Assembly: GCF_000472445.1 (NCBI RefSeq)
Contig: NZ_AXAJ01000003.1
Location: 124,159-188,158, forward strand
Reading direction: 5' to 3'
DNA: 64,000 nucleotides
Source of the DNA: Burkholderia sp. WSM2230
GTDB taxonomy: Bacteria > Pseudomonadota > Gammaproteobacteria > Burkholderiales > Burkholderiaceae
This document shows, piece by piece, positions 1 to 8,741 of the stretch. Each line of letters starts with the position of its first letter. The stretch's first letter is position 1. The notes under the pieces were generated by a model. That model had not been told where the DNA came from and ran no database searches. It saw only the letters and a program-made list of their open reading frames with translations. The position numbers and the translations under genes were made by a program.

Positions 1-143
1 GGCACGAGCCCCTCGGCTTGCGCCTGCTCCAATTGCGCACGCACGTCGGCACGCGTCAGCGCCGGCGTGGTGGTCTGTGCGAAAGCGCTTGCACCGAAAA
101 CCAGGCCGAGCGCGGTGACTGCAACAGAGGTCAGCAACTTCAT
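1..143 (-). CDS. DUF4148 family periplasmic protein (5' part only)
   Basis: Only the first 47 or so codons are inside the window; the gene runs off the left edge. The protein begins MKLLTSVAVTALGLVFGASA followed by FAQ, a clear Sec signal peptide with an AxA-type cleavage site. The next part, LTRADVRAQLEQAQAEG, is the usual opening of the short DUF4148 proteins that are abundant in Burkholderiaceae. Their function is unknown. A GGAGAGA ribosome site sits just upstream of the ATG. The gene is divergent from the RND efflux operon and shares its 300-base upstream region. Confidence 0.75.
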   Translation of the reverse strand, partial: MKLLTSVAVTALGLVFGASAFAQTTTPALTRADVRAQLEQAQAEGLV

Positions 144-231
144 GGTGTCTCTCCAGAACGTTTATAAAAGGGCGGATGGGGGTCCACGTGCTTCATTCTG
201 GTGATTCGACCTGTCCCGACTCTGACCAGCG

Positions 232-249
232 GATTACCGTTCGGTTATC
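232..249. promoter_or_regulatory. candidate response-regulator box 1 of the RND operon
   Basis: GATTAC-CGTTCG-GTTATC is an inverted repeat with a six-base spacer and one mismatch. It is nearly the same as the perfect GATTAC-N6-GTAATC dyad upstream of the response-regulator gene at 8619. The likely function is binding of that OmpR-family regulator. This is inferred from the matching spacing and sequence. Confidence 0.5.
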
Positions 250-305
250 TCTTCTCGAGTGCAGTGGCTGTCCTGCACCTCCCACGTGTTTCGGCTGTTG
301 AAGCA

Positions 306-323
306 GATAACCGACTTGTAATG
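306..323. promoter_or_regulatory. candidate response-regulator box 2 of the RND operon
   Basis: GATAAC-CGACTT-GTAATG is a weaker copy of the same N6-spaced dyad, 74 bases downstream of box 1. Two sites ahead of the pump operon would fit cooperative activation by dimers of the two-component regulator. Confidence 0.35.
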
Positions 324-443
324 TGCAGGACCGGAAGCAGTAAGCACCGTGTCCGCATACTTTCGCCGAACACTGGCCTTGCAGTGCGTGAGCCCGCGAC
401 CCATGCACTGGGCACTTCTCTGCCTTTCTATCGGGAATTCGTT

Positions 444-3400
444 ATGTGGATTGTCAGGCTCGCCCTGCGGCGACCGTATACGTTCGTCGTGCTCGCCGTA
501 TTGATCCTGATTGTCGGGCCGATGTCGATCATGCGCACGCCCACCGACATCTTTCCGAACATCGATATTCCAGTAGTCAGCATCGTCTGGACGTTTAACG
601 GCTTCTCCGCGCAGGACATGGCGAGCCGTATCACGTCGAGCTACGAGCGCGCGCTCACGTCCGACGTCGACGACATCGAGCACATCGAGTCGCAGTCGCT
701 GAACGGCGTGTCGGTCGTGAAGATATTTTTTCATCAGGGCGCGGACATCAATCGCGCGATTGCTGAGGCGGCGTCAAACTCAGCGTCGATCCTACGTATT
801 CTGCCGCCGGGCACACTGCCGCCGAACATCATCACGTACAACGCGTCGACGGTTCCGATTCTGCAGCTTGGGCTGTCGAGCCCCACGTTGTCCGAGCAGC
901 AGCTGTACGACCTCGGCAACAGCTTCATCCGCACGCAGCTTGCGACGGTGCAGGGCGCATCGGTGCCGTTGCCGTTCGGCGGCAAGGTGCGGCAGATCAT
1001 GGTGGACATCGATCCGCGTGCGCTGCAGGCCAAAGGGCTTGCACCGATCGACGTTGTCAACGCGGTCAACGCGCAAAACCTGATCCTGCCGGGCGGCACC
1101 GCGAAGATCGGCACGCGCGAATACAACGTGCAGATGAACGGCAGCACCGATACCGTCGCCGCTTTGAACGACCTGCCGGTGAAGACCGCGGGCGGCAGCG
1201 TGATCTATGTACGCGACGTGGCGCACGTGCGCGACGGCTACGCTCCGCAGACCAATATCGTGCGCAGCGACGGCAAGCGTGCTGCTTTGTTGACTGTCGA
1301 GAAATCGGGCAACACCTCGACGCTCACCATCATTCAGCAAGTGAAGGCGATGCTGCCGAAGATCGCGGCCGGATTGCCGAGCGCGCTGCATATCACGGCG
1401 CTGTCGGACCAGTCCGTGTTCGTCAAGTCCGCGATCATGGGTGTGGCGCGCGAGGCGGTGATCGCCGCGTGCCTGACCGCGGTGATGATCCTGCTGTTTC
1501 TGGGCAGCTGGCGCGCAACGCTGATCATTGCGGTGTCGATTCCGCTCGCGGTGCTGACCTCGCTGATCGCACTGTCGGCGCTGGGGCAGACCATCAACAT
1601 CATGACGCTCGGCGGGCTCGCGCTCGCCGTCGGCATTCTGGTCGACGACGCCACTGTCGCGATCGAGAACATCACGCATCACCTCGAGAACGGCGAGTCG
1701 CTGCACGACGCCATTCTGACCGGCTCGGGCGAGATCGCCGTGCCGACGTTCGTGTCGACGCTGTCCATCTGCATTGTGTTCGTGCCGATGTTCATGCTGT
1801 CCGGCGTCGCACGTTATTTATTTGTGCCGCTCGCGGAAGCGGTGGTCTTCGCGATGTGCGCGTCGTATTTCTTCTCGCGCACGCTGGTGCCGACGCTCGC
1901 GATGTACCTGATGCGCGCGCGCAGCGGGGAGCCTGCGACAGGCTCCGGGCCGCTCGCGCGCCTCGTGCGTTTCCAGGCGGCATTCGAATCGCGCTTCGAG
2001 CGTCTGCGTGAGCGCTATCGCGCCGCCCTTGCTCGTGGGATCGACCGGCCGGGGCGCTTCATCGCGGGCTTTCTGATCGTGTGCATGGCGTCCGCCTCGT
2101 TGCTCGCGTTCGCCGGCCGCGACTTCTTTCCGTCAGTCGACACCGGCGAGATCCGGCTTCATCTGCGCGCACCGACCGGCACGCGAATCGAGGAAACCGC
2201 GCGAATCACGGACCAAGTCGAAGCGCGCATCCGCAGCGTGATTCCGCCGAAGCAGATCACCACCATCCTCGACAACATCGGCGTGCCGGTGAGCGGCATC
2301 AATCTGACCTACGACTCGTCGGACCCGATCGGCACGGAAGACGCGGACGTGATGATCACGCTCGCCTCGGGACACAGGCCAACCGCGCAATACGTGGCCG
2401 CGCTGCGTGACGAGCTCACGCGTGCGTTTCCGGGCGTGACGTTCTCGTTCCTGCCGGCCGACATCGTGAGTCAGATCCTGAACTTCGGCTTGCCCGCGCC
2501 GATCGACATCCAGATCGTCGGCAACCGGCTCGCCGCGAACCGCGTCGTTGCGGACCGTCTGCTCGCGAAACTGCGCGGCGTGCGCGGGCTCGTCGACGCG
2601 CGCATCCAGCAGCCCGGCGACGAACCCGCGATCAACGTGAATGTCGATCGCACCCGCGCGATACAGGCAGGTCTGCAGCAGCGCGACGTTTCGCAGAACC
2701 TGCTGATTGCGCTCTCCGGCAGTTCGCAAACATCGCCGAACTTCTGGATGGACCCGCACAACGGCGTGAGCTATCCGCTGATGACGATGATGCCGCAGTA
2801 CGACGTCGGTTCGCTGCAGTCGCTTGCCAACGTGCCGGTCGCGCCGGGCGCTGCCGCGCCGGCCGCGAAGAGCGCCGCCGCTAATGTGTCGGCAGGTCCG
2901 CAGCCGCAGAATCTGCTCGGCGCGCTTGGCACGCTTTCGCGCGGCAACCAGGAAGCGGTAGTCTCGCACTACAACGTGCAGCCCGTGCTCGACATTTTCG
3001 CGTCGGCGCAGGGTAGGGACCTTGGCGGTGTGGCCACCGACGTGACGAAGCTCGTCGACGAGGCGCGCACGCAATTGCCGCCTGGCGCTTCGATCGTCGT
3101 ACGCGGCCAGGTGCAGGCGATGCAGGATTCGTTCTCCGGCCTGGCCGGCGGTCTGGTGTTCGCGATCGCGCTGGTGTATCTGCTGATGGTCGTGAACTTC
3201 CAGTCGTGGCTCGATCCGCTGATCATCATCAGCGGTTTGCCGGGCTCGCTCGCGGGCATTGCGTGGATGCTGTTCGCGACCAATACGCGGCTCAGTGTGC
3301 CGGCGTTGACGGGCACGATCCTCTGCATCGGCATTGCGACCGCGAACAGCATTCTGGTGATCAACGCGGCGCGCGAGCTGCATCGCGGCGGCATGCCGCC

Positions 3401-3686
3401 GCTGCGGGCAGCGCTCGAAGCGGGCTTCAGCCGCTTCCGCCCGGTCGTGATGACCGCGCTCGCAATGCTGATCGGAATGCTGCCGATGGCGCTTGGCCTC
3501 GGCGACGGCGGCGAACAGAACGCGCCGCTCGGCCGTGCGGTGATCGGCGGGCTCGCGTTCGGCACGATCTCGACGCTGCTGTTCGTGCCGGTTGTTTACG
3601 GCATCGCGCATGCGACGCTCGAGCGACGCCGCGCGGCACGCGGCCGCCGGACTGATGCCGCCGATACCACTGCCTCCGCCCCCTGA
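444..3686 (+). CDS. RND efflux pump, inner-membrane subunit (AcrB/MdtB superfamily)
   Basis: This 1080-residue protein is a proton-driven inner-membrane pump of the resistance-nodulation-division superfamily. TM1 is at about residues 5-25. The proton-relay segment GILVDDATVAIEN is near residues 397-409, with the two adjacent aspartates intact. A second membrane bundle closes the protein (LVYLLMVVNFQSW to the end). The length fits the family. The start is the ATG before WIVRLALRRP, where homologous pumps begin, with GGGA about ten bases upstream. The adaptor and outer-membrane genes follow directly, so this is the first gene of a complete tripartite operon. The substrate cannot be read from the sequence. 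The neighbouring CusRS-like system suggests metals, but the pump lacks an obvious CzcA/CusA heavy-metal signature and may export drugs or solvents. Confidence 0.9.
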   Translation: MWIVRLALRRPYTFVVLAVLILIVGPMSIMRTPTDIFPNIDIPVVSIVWTFNGFSAQDMASRITSSYERALTSDVDDIEHIESQSLNGVSVVKIFFHQGADINRAIAEAASNSASILRILPPGTLPPNIITYNASTVPILQLGLSSPTLSEQQLYDLGNSFIRTQLATVQGASVPLPFGGKVRQIMVDIDPRALQAKGLAPIDVVNAVNAQNLILPGGTAKIGTREYNVQMNGSTDTVAALNDLPVKTAGGSVIYVRDVAHVRDGYAPQTNIVRSDGKRAALLTVEKSGNTSTLTIIQQVKAMLPKIAAGLPSALHITALSDQSVFVKSAIMGVAREAVIAACLTAVMILLFLGSWRATLIIAVSIPLAVLTSLIALSALGQTINIMTLGGLALAVGILVDDATVAIENITHHLENGESLHDAILTGSGEIAVPTFVSTLSICIVFVPMFMLSGVARYLFVPLAEAVVFAMCASYFFSRTLVPTLAMYLMRARSGEPATGSGPLARLVRFQAAFESRFERLRERYRAALARGIDRPGRFIAGFLIVCMASASLLAFAGRDFFPSVDTGEIRLHLRAPTGTRIEETARITDQVEARIRSVIPPKQITTILDNIGVPVSGINLTYDSSDPIGTEDADVMITLASGHRPTAQYVAALRDELTRAFPGVTFSFLPADIVSQILNFGLPAPIDIQIVGNRLAANRVVADRLLAKLRGVRGLVDARIQQPGDEPAINVNVDRTRAIQAGLQQRDVSQNLLIALSGSSQTSPNFWMDPHNGVSYPLMTMMPQYDVGSLQSLANVPVAPGAAAPAAKSAAANVSAGPQPQNLLGALGTLSRGNQEAVVSHYNVQPVLDIFASAQGRDLGGVATDVTKLVDEARTQLPPGASIVVRGQVQAMQDSFSGLAGGLVFAIALVYLLMVVNFQSWLDPLIIISGLPGSLAGIAWMLFATNTRLSVPALTGTILCIGIATANSILVINAARELHRGGMPPLRAALEAGFSRFRPVVMTALAMLIGMLPMALGLGDGGEQNAPLGRAVIGGLAFGTISTLLFVPVVYGIAHATLERRRAARGRRTDAADTTASAP

Positions 3687-3717
3687 TTTCGATTCCGACT
3701 TCGATGAGAACTCGCTC

Positions 3718-4914
3718 ATGACCGATTCATCCACTCCGCCGGATTCCGTCGACAACGGCGCGCGCCGCGTTGCGCCGCGCCGTCACGCGATGCCGTTCGT
3801 TGTCGCGGCACTGGCGCTCGCGCTGCTTGCAGCAGGCATCGCGCCGCGATTGCATGCGAGCGCCGCGCTCGCGCGGCAGGCCGCCGCGCAAACCGCGGTG
3901 AGCGTATCGGTGATCGCGCCGCAGCCGGCGCCAGCCGTGCAGGAGCTGCTGCTTCCCGGTGCAGTGACGCCGTTCGCCGACGCGTCGATCTACGCACGCA
4001 CGAGTGGCTATCTCGCGCACTGGAGCACCGACATCGGCGCGCATGTGAAGGCCGGCGAAACGCTCGCCGTGATCGATGCGCCGGACCTCGACGCGCAATA
4101 TCGCCAGGTGCGCGCAGACGAGGCGACCGCACAGGCCAACTTCGACTACGCGAAGGCGACCGCGCAGCGCTGGCAGGACATGCTGAAAACGCAGTCAGTC
4201 GCGCAGCAGGACGCGGACACGAAAATGAACGACATGGAAGCACGCCGCGCGATGCTCGCGTCCGCACACGCAAACGCCGCGCATCTGCGCGAACTGGTCT
4301 CGTACGAGAAGATCGTCGCGCCATTCGACGGGATCGTCACCGCGCGCAACGTCGATGTCGGCGCGCTCGTGACCGCGGGCGGGACGCCCGGCGCGGCGGG
4401 CATGTCCGGCGAGCTGTTCCACGTCGAGCAGACCGGCACGCTGCGCGTGTTCGTCGACGTGCCAGAGGACGATGCGCCATACGTGACGGCATCCACGGGC
4501 GTCTATCTGACGGCGCCTCAGTACCCTGGCCGGCAAATAGCGGGGCGTGTCGCGCGCACGACCGGCGCGATCGACCCGGCGAGCCGGACCCTGCGCGTGG
4601 AAGTCGACGTCGACAATCCCGACGGCGCGCTGATGCCCGGCGCCTACGTGCAGGTGCATTTGCAGTTGCGTGCGGCCTCCGTGGCGCTCGACGTGCCCGT
4701 CAGTACGCTGATGTTCCGTCCCGGCGGCACGATGGTCGCGGTCGTCGATGCGAGCGGCCGCGCTGCGCTGAAAACCGTGCACCTCGGCCGCGACTTCGGC
4801 ACGCGTGTCGAGATCACGTCGGGCCTCGCGACCACGGACCGGGTCATCGACAATCCGGGCGATTCGCTAGGCGCGGGCCAGCCGGTCAGCATCGTTTCGG
4901 GAGGACACAACTGA
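3718..4914 (+). CDS. RND efflux periplasmic adaptor (membrane fusion protein)
   Basis: The 398-residue protein links the pump to the outer-membrane channel. Residues about 25-45 form an N-terminal membrane anchor or signal. The barrel-sandwich (lipoyl-like) halves are ARTSGYLAHWSTDIGAHVKAG and YEKIVAPFDGIVTARNVDVG, and they flank a helical hairpin rich in Ala, Gln and Arg. A beta-barrel (RTTGAIDPASRTLRVEVDVD) and a membrane-proximal domain follow. The open frame extends upstream into the end of the pump gene, but MTDSSTPPDS is the sensible start. It begins 31 bases after the pump stop, and its stop overlaps the next start by one base (TGATG), indicating translational coupling. Confidence 0.88.
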   Translation: MTDSSTPPDSVDNGARRVAPRRHAMPFVVAALALALLAAGIAPRLHASAALARQAAAQTAVSVSVIAPQPAPAVQELLLPGAVTPFADASIYARTSGYLAHWSTDIGAHVKAGETLAVIDAPDLDAQYRQVRADEATAQANFDYAKATAQRWQDMLKTQSVAQQDADTKMNDMEARRAMLASAHANAAHLRELVSYEKIVAPFDGIVTARNVDVGALVTAGGTPGAAGMSGELFHVEQTGTLRVFVDVPEDDAPYVTASTGVYLTAPQYPGRQIAGRVARTTGAIDPASRTLRVEVDVDNPDGALMPGAYVQVHLQLRAASVALDVPVSTLMFRPGGTMVAVVDASGRAALKTVHLGRDFGTRVEITSGLATTDRVIDNPGDSLGAGQPVSIVSGGHN

Positions 4915-6422
4915 TGTCGCGACCAGTGCTTTCCGCTTCGAGTGGTCCGCATATACCTCGCGTGAAACCGCTTGCCATGACCGCGCTGGCTGTCGCCATG
5001 CTGTCGGCCTGCACGACGCTGCCGGCCTACCATGCGCCGTCGGCCGAGGTGCCGGCGCATTACGCGGGTGCGCCGCTTGCCGCTGCGGCGAACTGGGCGC
5101 CGGCGGCGCCCGCGGACGGCACGCCGCGTGGCTCCTGGTGGACAGTATTCGACGATCCGGAGTTGAACCGCCTGGAAGCGCGCGTCGACATTTCGAACCA
5201 GACCGTCGGCAAGGCAGTCGCGCAGTTGCAGCAGGCGCGCGCGATGGTGGACTACCAGCGCGCAGGCTTTTTTCCGACCGTCACCGCGGGCCTTGCGGCG
5301 GACCGTTTTCGTACGTCGCAGAACGTGCAGGGCCGCTCGCTCGCGGGCAAGACCGTGCCCGACTATACGGCGGGGCTGACGGCGACCTGGGAGCCGGATC
5401 TGTTCGGCCGCGTGCGTGATGCGACGCAAGCCGCGCGTGCCAGCGCGCAGGCGAGCGCCGCCGATCTCGAAGCGGTGCGTCTGTCGGTCAGTGCGGATCT
5501 CGCGCTGGACTACTTCGCGTTGCGTGCGCTCGACAGGCAGAAGCAGTTGCTCGACCGTACCGTCACTGCTTATGCGGCGGCACTGCAACTGCTGCAGCAG
5601 CAGTTGCGCGACGGCGCGATCGACGCGTCCGCGGTCGCTCAGGCGACCACGCAGCTTGAATCCACACGCACGCAGGACAGCGACATCGACGTATCTCGCG
5701 ACCAGTTGCAGCACGCGATCGCCACGCTGGTCGGCGAACCCGCGTCGACATTCTCGCTGCCGCCGCGCGTCGCTTCGTCGGCATCGTCGACGCTGCCCGC
5801 GATTCCCGCAGGGCTGCCTTCGCAACTGCTCGAACGGCGGCCCGACATAGCCGCCGCCGAGCGGCGCGTGGCCGCGGCCAACGCACAGATCGGCGAAGCG
5901 CATGCGGCGTTCTTTCCGGATCTGCTGCTCTCGGCGAGCGCGGGACTGGAGAGTACGTTTTTCAGCCCCTGGCTCACAGCGCCTGGTCTCTTCTGGTCGC
6001 TCGGCCCGCAACTGGCAGGCACATTGTTCGACGGCGGCCGCCGCAAAGCGACGCTGCGCAGCGCTACCGCGCAGTACGACGGGACCGTGGCGGATTACCG
6101 GCAATCGGTGCTGCTCGCGTTACAGCAGGTCGAGGACAACCTGTCCGCGCTGCGCACGCTCGCGGACGAAGCGGTCAGCCAGCACCGCGCGAGCGCCGCG
6201 GCGGACCTGTCGCTACGCCTCACGACGAACCGCTATCAGGCCGGCGCTGTCAGTTATCTGGACGTCGTCACCGCGCAGACCATTGCGCTCACGAACGAAC
6301 GCAATGACGAGCAGATCGACGCTCGCCGTTTCGCCGCGAGCGTAGCGCTGCTAAAGGCGCTGGGCGGACCGTGGAGCGAGCCTGCTGCGGGGCCGGTCAG
6401 CCGCCCGGAAAGCTCAGGATGA
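4914..6422 (+). CDS. RND efflux outer-membrane factor, NodT-type lipoprotein
   Basis: This is a 502-residue TolC-like channel. The N-terminus ends in a lipobox, AMLSAC, with the lipidated cysteine at residue 33. The mature protein carries the typical OMF opening (SWWTVFDDPELNRL) and the two repeated coiled-coil and beta sections, including LPSQLLERRPDIAAAERRV and RYQAGAVSYLDVVTAQ. It completes the export path with the two upstream genes. Its last 26 bases overlap the 3' end of the convergent sensor-kinase gene. Confidence 0.9.
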   Translation: MSRPVLSASSGPHIPRVKPLAMTALAVAMLSACTTLPAYHAPSAEVPAHYAGAPLAAAANWAPAAPADGTPRGSWWTVFDDPELNRLEARVDISNQTVGKAVAQLQQARAMVDYQRAGFFPTVTAGLAADRFRTSQNVQGRSLAGKTVPDYTAGLTATWEPDLFGRVRDATQAARASAQASAADLEAVRLSVSADLALDYFALRALDRQKQLLDRTVTAYAAALQLLQQQLRDGAIDASAVAQATTQLESTRTQDSDIDVSRDQLQHAIATLVGEPASTFSLPPRVASSASSTLPAIPAGLPSQLLERRPDIAAAERRVAAANAQIGEAHAAFFPDLLLSASAGLESTFFSPWLTAPGLFWSLGPQLAGTLFDGGRRKATLRSATAQYDGTVADYRQSVLLALQQVEDNLSALRTLADEAVSQHRASAAADLSLRLTTNRYQAGAVSYLDVVTAQTIALTNERNDEQIDARRFAASVALLKALGGPWSEPAAGPVSRPESSG

Positions 6423-7884
6423 AGCGGGTGCCGGATGCGTCGCTCGCGGCGCGCACCGTGCCGTTGTGCAGTTCCATGATGGTCCGCACGATTGCAAGGC
6501 CGAGCCCGGCCGAACCCGTTGCTTCGCGCGTGGCGCCCGATGGGCGAAGCGTGCTGCGCGACGGGTCGACACGGTAGAAACGATCGAAGATCCGTTCGAG
6601 ATGTTCGGGCGCGACCGGCTCGCCCTCGTTTGCGACGACGATCTGCATTCGCCGCTCGCCTGCCTGCGCGTCGAGGGTGATGCGTCCGCGCGGCGGTGTA
6701 TAACGGATCGCGTTCACCAGCAGATTGTTGACCGCGCGGCGGAACAGTTCGAGGTCGGCCGTCAGCATCCCGTGGCCGGTGACCTTCACCGTCACGTTCG
6801 CTTCGTCGGCGACGCCTTCGAAGTATTCGGCGATGTGCGTGAGCTCCTGCACGACATCGAAGCTGCGCATGTGCTTGACGAATTGCGGATGCTCGGCGCG
6901 CGCGAGAAACAGCACGTTTTCGATCATTCTCGACAACCGGTCGCACTCTTCGAGGTTCGATGCGAGGAGCGCCTCGTATTCTTCAAGGGAGCGCGGCCGC
7001 GCGAGTGCGACTTCGGTCGCGCCGCGCATGTTGCCAAGCGGTGTGCGCATGTCGTGCGCCAGATCTGCGGTGAAGCGCGACTGGCGCTGGAAGCCATCTT
7101 CCATGCGCTGCAGCATCGCGTTGAGCGACGCGACCAGCGTTTCAAGCTCGAGCGGCACGTGCGCGACCGATATGCGCGTGTGCAGCCGGTCGACGGTGAC
7201 GCTGCCCGCGCTCGCGGCGATGTCGCGCAGCGGCCGCAGCGCCGCGCGGATCAGCAGATAGCCAAGCATGAACGCGAGCACGACGCCGGCAGCACCGGCC
7301 AGATGAAGCTTGTCGCGGTAGCGGTCGAGCAACAGCCAGCGGTCGGTCATGTTCCGCGCGATCAGCAGGTTCGCGATCTCGCCATTGCGCAGCTGAGCTG
7401 CGGCGACAATGCCGCGTATCGGTGCGCCGGCGCTGTCGCGCCAGTCGGCGATCGACGCCTCGGTGATGCGGGCGCCCGCCGGCACCGGCGCCACGCGGGG
7501 CAACGGCGCGGCGCCCGCTGCGGACAGGCCCGCGGCCGCTGAACCAGCTGAGCTCGCTGAAGCAGCGGACCCGGTGGGCGCGTTCGCGAGATTGTGCGAG
7601 ATCAGTACATTGCCTTGCCGGTCGGTGACTACCATCGACATCGCCTCGTTGCCGAGCACTGTGCTCACCAGGCGGTCGCCGTGTTCGCGTATGCCGCCCA
7701 GTGCCTCAAGTTCTTCCGCGAGCCGCCTCGCGTGGCGCGTGGCGAGCACGATGTCGAGATCGTCCTGGGCCTTGATCTGATGGTCCAGCGCCAGATACAC
7801 AAAACTGCCTACCAGCGCGAACACCGCGAGCGTCGTACCGCCGAAGGCAAGAGCAAGCGTGGCGGTCAGCGACCGGCCGCGCAT
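6397..7884 (-). CDS. CusS/heavy-metal-type sensor histidine kinase
   Basis: This 495-residue membrane kinase has TM1 at about residues 8-30, a periplasmic sensor region, and TM2 near residue 200. A HAMP domain is followed by the H-box TADLAHDMRTPLGN, with the phospho-accepting His near residue 277. The N-box NNLLVNAIRYTP and the G-box GLGLAIVRTI are intact. The sensor domain has a low-complexity Ala/Ser/Gly stretch. The start ATG overlaps the regulator stop by one base, so the pair is translationally coupled. The convergent RND operon is the likely target. The signal sensed is unknown. Confidence 0.88.
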   Translation of the reverse strand: MRGRSLTATLALAFGGTTLAVFALVGSFVYLALDHQIKAQDDLDIVLATRHARRLAEELEALGGIREHGDRLVSTVLGNEAMSMVVTDRQGNVLISHNLANAPTGSAASASSAGSAAAGLSAAGAAPLPRVAPVPAGARITEASIADWRDSAGAPIRGIVAAAQLRNGEIANLLIARNMTDRWLLLDRYRDKLHLAGAAGVVLAFMLGYLLIRAALRPLRDIAASAGSVTVDRLHTRISVAHVPLELETLVASLNAMLQRMEDGFQRQSRFTADLAHDMRTPLGNMRGATEVALARPRSLEEYEALLASNLEECDRLSRMIENVLFLARAEHPQFVKHMRSFDVVQELTHIAEYFEGVADEANVTVKVTGHGMLTADLELFRRAVNNLLVNAIRYTPPRGRITLDAQAGERRMQIVVANEGEPVAPEHLERIFDRFYRVDPSRSTLRPSGATREATGSAGLGLAIVRTIMELHNGTVRAASDASGTRFILSFPGG

Positions 7885-8564
7885 CAGGCGACGTCCTTTA
7901 CGTCGAGCACATAGCCTACCCCGCGCACCGTGTGGATCAGTTTGACGGGGAAATCGTCGTCGATCTTCGTGCGCAACCGCCGGATTGCAACTTCGACGAC
8001 ATTGGTGTCGCTGTCGAAGTTCATGTCCCACACATACGACGCGATCTGTGTGCGGCTCATCACTTCGCCGTGACGACGTGCGAGCAGTTGCAGCAGCGAG
8101 AATTCGCGGGGCGTCAGATCGATGCGCGTGGTACCACGCTTGACGCGCCGCCGGTTCACGTCAATCTCGAGGTCGCCGACGTTAATCAGCTCGCTCTCGC
8201 GCGGTGGCCCGCGACGCGCTAGCGTGCGCACACGCGCGAGCAGTTCGACGAACGCGAACGGTTTGACGAGGTAGTCGTCCGCGCCGAGTTCGAGGCCGCG
8301 TACCCGGTCGCTGACGTCGTCCCGGGCCGTCAGGAAGAGCACCGGTGTAGTGCGGGTGCTACGCAGCGTCTTGACGACAGTCCAGCCGTCCATGCCGGGC
8401 AGCATCACGTCGAGCACGATTACGTCGTATTGTTCTTCCTGCGCGAGGATCAGCCCTTGGGGGCCGTCGTTCGCGACGTCGACCGCATAGCCTGATTCCT
8501 CAAGGCCCTTTTTGAGGTACGCCCCGGTCTTTACCTCGTCTTCGACGATCAGGATTCGCATCAT
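7884..8564 (-). CDS. OmpR/PhoB-type response regulator (CusR-like)
   Basis: The 226-residue protein has a receiver domain with acidic residues ED at 8-9, the phosphorylation site Asp52 ([10 protein letters not shown]), Thr in LFLTARD, and Lys in [11 protein letters not shown] winged-helix DNA-binding domain follows ([19 protein letters not shown] and [13 protein letters not shown]). The sequence is close to the heavy-metal response regulators CusR and CopR. It is the first gene of a two-gene operon with the kinase. Two consecutive ATG codons open the gene behind GGGAG; either could be used. A perfect GATTAC-N6-GTAATC dyad about 55 bases upstream suggests autoregulation. Confidence 0.9.
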   Translation of the reverse strand: MMRILIVEDEVKTGAYLKKGLEESGYAVDVANDGPQGLILAQEEQYDVIVLDVMLPGMDGWTVVKTLRSTRTTPVLFLTARDDVSDRVRGLELGADDYLVKPFAFVELLARVRTLARRGPPRESELINVGDLEIDVNRRRVKRGTTRIDLTPREFSLLQLLARRHGEVMSRTQIASYVWDMNFDSDTNVVEVAIRRLRTKIDDDFPVKLIHTVRGVGYVLDVKDVA

Positions 8565-8618
8565 TGGGCTCCCGGCCAGAGTGATTTTCGAATCATACCG
8601 ATCCGCGATCCGGCACGT

Positions 8619-8636
8619 GATTACAATCCGGTAATC
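8619..8636. promoter_or_regulatory. candidate operator of the two-component system
   Basis: GATTAC-AATCCG-GTAATC is a perfect six-base inverted repeat with a six-base spacer, 55-72 bases upstream of the response-regulator start. Related dyads occur ahead of the RND operon at 232 and 306. This is probably the binding site of the CusR-like regulator, which would couple its own expression to that of the pump. Confidence 0.55.
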
Positions 8637-8679
8637 TTGCCTTCGAGGCCGGACGTCTCTGTACGCGTTCCCGGTCCGG

Positions 8680-8696
8680 CGCCGGCTGTGCCGGCG
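8680..8696. terminator. hairpin downstream of the aldehyde dehydrogenase gene
   Basis: CGCCGGC-TGT-GCCGGCG forms a perfect 7-bp GC stem with a three-base loop, located between the aldehyde dehydrogenase stop and the response-regulator promoter. There is no T tract, so a terminator role is only possible. Confidence 0.25.
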
Positions 8697-8741
8697 TCAT
8701 TACGTTGGACAGCAGACGGAGTTCCCCGTCCGCTCACCCCC

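Larger units (their letters stand above)
144..443. other. divergent upstream region of DUF4148 gene and RND operon
   Basis: No gene is supported here. An open frame runs through it into the RND pump, but the protein before MWIVRLALRR has no transporter character and the ATG at 444 is the natural family start. The region holds two dyad elements, listed separately, that resemble one in front of the response-regulator gene near 8.6 kb. Confidence 0.6.

Noticed and set aside
201..443. N-terminal extension of the RND pump frame
   Set aside because: The extra 81 residues carry no transporter sequence and cover the likely operator dyads; the ATG at 444 fits the family.
4644..6104. Long open frame antisense to the efflux adaptor and outer-membrane genes
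   Set aside because: Arg/His-rich translation typical of a GC-rich shadow frame; the sense genes are clear family members.
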